A stretch of 64,000 nt of DNA from Sphagnum compactum. Lineage: Eukaryota; Bryophyta; Sphagnopsida; Sphagnales. A model generated the notes under the pieces. That model was not told where the DNA came from, made no database searches, and saw only the letters and a list, made by a program, of their open reading frames with translations. The stretch spans positions 6,014,001 to 6,078,000 of the forward strand of contig OZ234501.1 of NCBI GenBank assembly GCA_965153455.1, in the 5' to 3' direction. Of the stretch, positions 58,118 to 64,000 are shown in pieces (within the stretch, counting starts at the first letter, position 1; the number at the start of each line of letters is the position of its first letter). The position numbers were made by a program, and so were the translations under genes.

Positions 58118-58880
58118 TGTCGCAACCCCACTTTGGGATAAGTGTGAGGATGAAACTCACACTCCCAAAAGTGGGAAGTTGGAGTCCTCCGGGACTCCCA
58201 AAAATTCAAAGCTCGATTGCAAGGGTCAAAACACCTCGCATTGAGGTGTTCTTTACATCAATCAAAAGGTCTTGAAGTGTAGATGTCGAAAATGGCCTTG
58301 CATGGGCCGTTTGGACATCTGCAGCCCAAGTTATGGGCAAAAGAAAGGCCGGGAGTCAAACTGGCAATTTGACTCCCGACCATTAAAAGTCGGGAATCGA
58401 CTTGATCCCGGTGTGTGCAGGTGAAGTGCGACACATCGTTGGAAAGCTCTTGAGGAGAGCTACAACTTTGATTAGACCTCACTCCAATCAGAGGTCTAAG
58501 CCAGGAGATATGAGCTCCCAAAGTCCCAGGAGTCCAAACCGGGACAGTTTCGGGACTCCTCCTTGGGAGTCCCGGGAAAAAGTGTCATTCGGATGTAGCC
58601 TCGGCGGAGAGCTGCAGAGAATATTATATGGGGCAAGGTGGTGGCTTCCCCCGAGTCCGGGCCATGGTGAGTCAAGTGAGTCCAAGGTTGCCCGTGGCTT
58701 GTCCTAGCACCAAAGTGATCCAAAAAGTGGTCTAATCAACTTGTGGTTGGTTTTGATGCAGATTTGAGTAAGTGAAATGCTTGTCACTCTTCTTAGTCCA
58801 TCTCGAGGCTTCAGCACGACCTTCTACCCCTCTTAGTGCTGAAGGCTGGGAGCGTGCCCGGAGTCCCTCCCTTTTCCGCA
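58118..58880 (+). mobile_element. LTR-like element, plus-strand arm
   Basis: It starts TGTCGCAACCCCACTTTGGG and aligns with the minus-strand arm (56575-57387) up to CTTAGTGCTGAAGGCTGGGAGCG. The arms lie about 730 bp apart in inverted orientation. The sequence beyond 58880 has no counterpart next to the other arm, so this arm may be part of a longer LTR or leader. No coding region for gag or pol follows before the LINE. Confidence 0.6.
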
Positions 58881-59884
58881 ACTTGAACAAGTTAGCGCAA
58901 CTTGGGACTAACTAGGGACTTGGGAGCGCATCAAGAGCCATGATCATCTGCTCCCCCAACTAAGGCTTCTTAGCAAATTACGGTATGTTTTTGGGGGAGG
59001 AGCTGTGAGTCTGGAGCAAGCAAGGGACAGAGACGTAGCCCACACCGCACTACACCGAAACCTCACCTTTCGTTGAGGGTTGAGGGGTGGTACTCTTTGT
59101 TCAGTTGTTCTCAAGTTGTTAGGAGGGGTTACAGGAGGAAAGAGTCCCTGGAGTCTGGACGGAGAGCCTCTGGACATGTCTGGCGCTGGCGCTCTAGGAT
59201 CGCTCTGGCTGTGTAAGTGTGTGCTGAGGAGACTCTGAGAAGTGTCCTCTGGACTCTTTGGTTTTGGGACGCGCTCTTCTCTCTAACTCAACTCAGCTCT
59301 GCAGGAGTTGAGCGGTGCTTACGTGCTCCCTTCCCGTTGTTTAGCAACAACTTGGCAGCAGAAGAAGAAGAAGATAAAGGGGGTGTAGTAGCAGCAGGAG
59401 CAGAAGAAGGCGACAAAAAGAAGACGGACAGTTGCTGGCTGCTCTGGAAGTTACAGGCTCTGCTCTATGGCGTGAGTTTGTGACCTCTGAATAGAGGAGG
59501 GGAGCAGAGTCTGTGACGAGGAACTTCTTTGTTTCTCTCTTTGCGTTGTTCAGCTTCGTTGGCTGGCTGGTTGGCTGGCTGGCTGGTTAGTTAGTTGTCC
59601 TTAGCTGTTTTGTTTTCTCTTTCTGTTTTGTATGCTCTAGAGCAGGCCCTCTCTCTAGAGGAGGAGTGGCTTTCTTTCTCTTTTTGTGCACTCTGCGAGC
59701 GATAAACGTTTTTCTCTTCTGTTCTCGCAGGCGAGCGTTGGTTTGTGAATCTCTCTTGAGTACACTGCAGCCAACAAGCAAGCAAGCCTTGGGAGGTTTT
59801 TGTTTCTTCTCTTTTCTATGTCCTCCAAGGATTGCTACTAATGTGTTGAATATGTGGTGCGCCCATATTCTTTCTTGCTAATAC
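58881..59884 (+). other. GC-richer region between LTR-like arm and LINE
   Basis: The composition changes abruptly. A (GCTGGCTG) GGTTGGCTGGCTGGCTGG run lies at about 59561-59590, and an AGAAGAAGAAGAAG run at about 59361. A pyrimidine patch and CTCGCAG acceptor-like word are at 59725. It may be the remainder of a long LTR and its leader. No gene is recognised; frames such as 59217-59483 are low complexity. Confidence 0.4.
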
Positions 59885-60514
59885 TCGATGGTGAAAATGA
59901 GTTGGGCTGTAGATAGATTTAGAAGCCCAGTAGATCTCTAAGCTAAACGAGCATCTTCTTGTCGCTGATAGAATCCAGAAGGCTGGACGCAGCGCGCGCC
60001 AAGGCAACAGTTGGTTGAGAAACAAATTGTTGAACCCTAGCGGTGACAGCACTCCAATCCCTCCGCCTCTGATCAGCTCAGAAGGAAGCGTTCTAACCAA
60101 GCGATCTGTTGGCCCGCAGTAACAGAACGACCGTGTTACTCGATCCGGGACGTGCATTCCCTCACCAGAAAGCCGGCCCTTGAAGAATCCAGATCATGGA
60201 AGTAAAGCGCAGGCAGTCTTGGCGACTCTTGGAGCTTCAGCGCAGCAACCGCTCTTCGCAAGAACTGACGAAGCAACTTGATCAGGGAGTAATGGCAGTC
60301 ACAACGACAAGAACGTCCACCGACCGCCACAATCACACAATCCCCTTCTCATGCCAACACAAGGCGTGGCGGAAGCGGCTGAGACTCCAAATCCGGCCCA
60401 TTTCATTCAGGTACCTCCCCTCACTTCTTCCCCCACACGCATAGCAGATCTTTCAGCTATAAACGTTGGACCAGAATTTGGTCTTGGGGACTTGGACGCG
60501 ATTGTGGCAGGTAG

Positions 60515-62509
60515 GTGGCCCAAGAAGACCACTCAGCCGTCAAAGCTAAAGCGTCAAGCTCGAAGCTCGCGCAAAGAAGGAAACCAACAACTCCAGCATC
60601 AGCCCCATCCACCCCCCCTCTGATCGCACCTCTAGGCAACAGGACAGGATCCACTCCACCATCAGGTGAAAAGCCCCAAGGATCATCGCCAATAGATTAC
60701 GAATTAAAACTAGAAGCAGATTTTCCACCGGAAATGGTGCTAGAAATGCAGGAAGGTACTGTCCGTAAAGCACGAAGAATGGTGATCAGAAGAGCTCTGG
60801 GTGGTAGACCCATGATCAAAGCCCTTCAAGATTGCCTCAAACTACATTTGCCCGCCTCATACACATCAGTCACCTCGCTAACAAGGGGTTTCTTCGAGGT
60901 TCTTTTCACGGATGAAGAAGGGGCTAAGTTTGCTAGGAAAATAACAGCGGTGGAGTGGAGCGGTTTAAACTTTTCCTTCTCCCGGTACATTCCAAACTTT
61001 GACGCCAGTGTACAAGGGGTTGAGACCTTACTCTCACACACAATAAAGGTTCAATTCCCAGATCTTCACGAACAATTCAGAAACACAAAAGCTCTCACTA
61101 TCATGGCTAGCAAAATTGGAAAAGTTCTAGAAATAGAACTAGAGGTTCATACATAAAAAGACCCGCCGGCCCCATGATCACGGTGGAAACCCATGACATC
61201 AGCAAGCTCGCCGGATACATTTGTATCCCCTCCATGGCGGAAGGGGCGATCGCGAAGGATACTACACTACAAATAATCCTATATTTGGGCCTCCCAAATC
61301 AATGCCGCCGATTTGGGCATTTTGCCCGAACTTGCACAATGACCAGAATCCCACTTTGGAACGGAAGTGCTCTCGCAAGCACTCCCCCAACGTGGAGTGA
61401 AAGGGTAGCACGGGGCCCTACTGATACATCCGCCACCCAATCCACCACCCACTCTCACAGAAACGAGAGGAGACAAGGGAGTTGGAGTAAGCAATCATCA
61501 AGGGAAATTGAACCAACTTCTCAAACGGAAGGGGCTCAAACAAGACAAAATGCTCCCACCAAACTCGGAAATGACCAGGAAATGGGGGAGTTGTCAACCT
61601 CCCTAACTCACCAGGTAGTGAGTAACGTCAACGTGATCCCTTCAAAAGTCACAACTCTGGTGGAGGGCACGGATGGGAGCAACACCTCCAAAGCTAAATT
61701 AAGTTTCAATATCTCGGGGGAGAAGAATGACTCAACATAATGACTCAGCGTATTCAGAACTCCATCAATCCTTCTTTACCTCCTTAGGAATCCCTCTCCT
61801 AAACAATACGGATCTCTGCAGAGCTCGGGTCTGGCTAGTACTCACAAGAAAAAAAGGCCCCCAAAAGGACGTACTAATACACTCCAGAAACCAAGCCCTC
61901 CCCAACCTTCCAATTGGCATCAGAATCACAGGGGACGGGAGAGAGGACTGGTCTTCCAAACCGGCCATGGGTGAACTGATCCAACACATAGCAACCGGGC
62001 TAGAGGAGAACGTTCTAAGACACAAACTCTTGTTGAAGGACCAACTCAGCCTCGAATGGAGCTGGCAAGAGGAGCCAAGTAGGGGCGGATCTGAATGTAC
62101 CATTCTTGCCCACATCCCCATCGGCTCCAATCCTGTCAGCATACAGAACATAAAACACCTACACTGGAAAGCTCTCAAATCAATCTCAAGCATGAACAAC
62201 GAAATAAAATTCGCCACCCCAGCTCACAACCTTCTTCTAAAGTAGGGAGTGGGAGGGGAAGAATGCCAAGTTCACAAGAACAAAGTCGCTAGCCGCTACA
62301 CGTCGTCCCAAGCGGCTCGGAAGGAGCGTTTCACGTCGCTAGATCTGGGGCGTTCTCAGACTCCCAACGTGGTCATACATAACACCACCACTATCACCAA
62401 CTTGCAAGAGCTCGAATGGGAACGGAACGAAGACAGCTCTTGGAGGAGCCTCCTACCACAAGGATCAATTGGCACTCAAGCCGCCCTAGACCAGCCACCT
62501 CATGAATAA
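60515..62509 (+). pseudogene. LINE ORF1 (DUF4283 plus degenerate zinc knuckle), disrupted
   Basis: Normally this encodes the RNA-binding ORF1 protein. Part 1 (60515-61156, frame ending TAA) holds a DUF4283-like domain: ARRMVIRRALGGRP, FFEVLFTDEEGAKFA and a Trp-containing FSFSRYIPNFD stretch. Part 2 (61174-61740, another frame) holds LPNQCRRFGHFARTC, a zinc knuckle that keeps Cys-X4-His-X4-Cys but lacks the first Cys of the CX2C pair, then a polar linker. Part 3 (61727-62509) returns to the first frame with a TAG at 62243. It carries a further folded-looking region (LGIPLLNNTDLCRARVWLVL, ITGDGREDWSSKPAMGELIQ) of unknown family. The last codons overlap the ORF2 start. The long C-terminal part is unusual for a plant ORF1. 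Confidence 0.85.
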
Positions 62510-64000
62510 GAGGCCCCTCACGGTAGCCTCCTTAAACGTGAGGGGCTTAGGGAAGAACTCTTCCAAGCAAAAAGAAATCCGTTCTTGGATCTCCTCCCTG
62601 GTCCCCACCCCTCAAATACTGCTTTTACAGGAACACCACTTGGGGGAAATAGACTGCTCCAACTCCACAAAAGGGATCCAATTCTGGAATGGCGCTTTTT
62701 TTTGGAACTATGGCCTACCAATGGGGCACTCACAGCGAATGAGCGCGGGCACTTCCATTCTCGTAGACAGATCCCTTGCCCCCCTCATCAGTGCCAACGA
62801 CATTCTTTTGGAAGGCAAGGCACAGTTCATTACCCTTCAGATCTTGGGTACCGGTACCCTAACAATCATCAACGTTTATGCCGCCTGTTTCTCAAACGAG
62901 AGAGCGTCGATGTGGAAACGGTTGAGTGAAGTGAATCTAGCTGCCGACCACTTCATCCTAGGTGGCGACTTTAACCACTGGGAAGAAACGGAGCGCGGAG
63001 GGGTGGCTGGTAATTGTCGGATGCAAAAGAGAGGCGACCACGTGGCACCACCTAACACTCCAATACGGCTTAATGGACGCATGGCAGCTTGACAGCTTTC
63101 GAAAAATGTCCACAAAGGAATTCACCTTTGACAACGGAAAATCCGGCGCACATCCGGCGGTCTCACGCATAGACAAGTTCCTCGTTTCCCAAGACCTGGA
63201 TTCGAGAGGTGGGAGAATTGAGTCGGCCGCTTCGATCCAAAAATTCTCCGACCACTTTCCCTTGGTCCTATCCATATGGGGTCAGCTTGACATACCTGAC
63301 AAACCGTCTCATTATTTTGACTCGTCCCTACTCAAAGATGAAAAAGGGAGAACTAAAATGCTGCAAGCTTGGGAAGGGGAGCTGCCCAAGCCCTCAAACG
63401 ACTCAGAGTGGGCCCCCTAATTGGAGGCCGCCACCAGAAGAGTATTGGCCTGCAACGCGAGATTAGTGAAGGAAAGGCGTCGCCTGAGAGGGGCGCAGGT
63501 CAGAGTGCACGCAAAGAAAATCCAGCTGGCTGAGGAGCAGCTCCAGCGGGACCCAACTAATGAACAAGTGCAGGACATCTTGTCTGAATCGCAAGGAAAG
63601 CTGGCAGAGGTTTTCCAAGCCTTAGTTGTGCGTAACAGTCACCTCTCAGCGGCCAAATGGTTTAGGTATGGGGACACCTGCTCCAAAACTTTCTTTGATT
63701 TCCACCGAATCGAAAGAAAAAAGACACTCCTGAAGGAGTTAGAGGTTGATAGAGGGACAATTTCTGACCAGAAGGACCTTTTTCATTACATCACAAGATT
63801 TTATGCCAACCTCTATGAGTCAGAGGCGCATGCCCCGGGCACCTTTGAGGCACAAGAGAGATGTTGGGAAAACGTCCCCACCCGGGTAACGGAGGCCATG
63901 AACGCCAACATGACCCGACCCTTATCCCTGGCAGAAATCACGGAAGCCATCACCTTGCTCCCCAAAGGCAAGGCCCCAGGGCACGATGGAATCCCAACAT
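62502..64000 (+). pseudogene. LINE ORF2: APE endonuclease and start of reverse transcriptase, disrupted and partial
   Basis: The multifunctional endonuclease/reverse transcriptase for target-primed insertion. The endonuclease (62502-63265) keeps the family's key blocks: ASLNVRGLG (Asn), LLLQEHHL (Glu), INVYA (Tyr), ILGGDFNHWEE (Asp, Asn), SRIDKFLVS (Asp) and KFSDHFPL (Asp, His). A frame change near 63025-63035 separates GDFN from SRID. A TAA at 63418 interrupts the linker, which continues in the same frame with AAKWFRYGDTCSKTFFDFHR, the usual L1 linker motif. At 63960 GKAPGHDGIPT opens the reverse transcriptase, where the window ends. The start ATG overlaps the ORF1 stop (ATGAATAA). Confidence 0.92.

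Larger units (their letters stand above)
59885..64000 (+). mobile_element. LINE (L1-type) retrotransposon, 5' part, cut by the window edge
   Basis: A leader from about 59885 is shared with the minus-strand copy at 1-930. ORF1 (60515-62509) and ORF2 (from 62502) follow, with an APE endonuclease and the beginning of the reverse transcriptase at the right edge. The element is interrupted by frameshifts and stops, so this copy is inactive. The remaining reverse transcriptase, the 3' tail and the target duplication lie outside. An APE endonuclease plus a zinc-knuckle ORF1 fits the plant L1 clade. Confidence 0.92.

Noticed and set aside
56730-58707. Matching frames on opposite strands (ESRDKKPFGC / ESREKVSFGC type) suggesting a gene pair
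   Set aside because: They reflect homologous inverted LTR-like arms. Other frames of the arms are equally similar and no domain is recognisable.
1-64000. CRISPR array, phage or bacterial operon
   Set aside because: No regular direct repeats with unique spacers, no bacterial gene layout, and spliced plant genes are present.

Overview
This is a plant nuclear window: AT-rich, gene-poor and packed with decayed transposable elements. Two genes have clear exon-intron structures. One is a WRKY transcription factor of group IIe (20472-24555, + strand, three exons). The other is the plant orthologue of CCDC25, an NFACT-R/DUF814 protein (27222-28780, + strand, six exons). Two compact genes in 64 kb, plus LINE, hAT, MULE, PIF/Harbinger-type MITE and LTR-like remnants, point to a large, repeat-rich land-plant genome. 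A seed-free plant or gymnosperm seems likely, but the species cannot be fixed from the sequence alone.

Layout. 1-930 is the 5' part of a LINE on the minus strand, running off the left edge. 1.2-4.8 kb is a decayed hAT element with a transposase pseudogene. 5.2-6.2 kb holds two terminal-inverted-repeat (TIR) elements: an unassigned family called R1 here, and a Harbinger-type MITE with TAA target duplications. 7-13.5 kb is AT-rich with homopurine/homopyrimidine and CCTA/TAGG-rich arrays. 13.6-15.7 kb is a MULE (FAR1-like) transposase pseudogene on the minus strand. 17.3-17.9 kb is a second TAGG-rich array and 18.9-19.1 kb a 211-bp MITE. 19.6-24.6 kb is the WRKY gene, with repeat arrays in both introns. 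25.7-26.2 kb is a second Harbinger-type MITE carrying a piece of R1. 26.4-26.9 kb is a roughly 90-bp minisatellite just upstream of CCDC25.

28.8-56 kb is intergenic. It holds dispersed repeat families recognisable only because their copies match each other within the window, a 269-bp foldback element, a hairpin, and an unidentified spliced pseudogene at 42 kb. At 56.6-58.9 kb two LTR-like arms lie in inverted orientation. 59.9-64 kb is a second LINE on the plus strand, with ORF1 and an ORF2 containing an APE endonuclease and the start of the reverse transcriptase. It is broken by stops and frameshifts and cut by the right edge.

The two genes are not an obvious functional pair. WRKY IIe factors bind W-box DNA in the nucleus, while the cellular role of plant CCDC25 is not established. 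Most repeat calls rest on within-window comparison by eye and on terminal repeats, without database searches.
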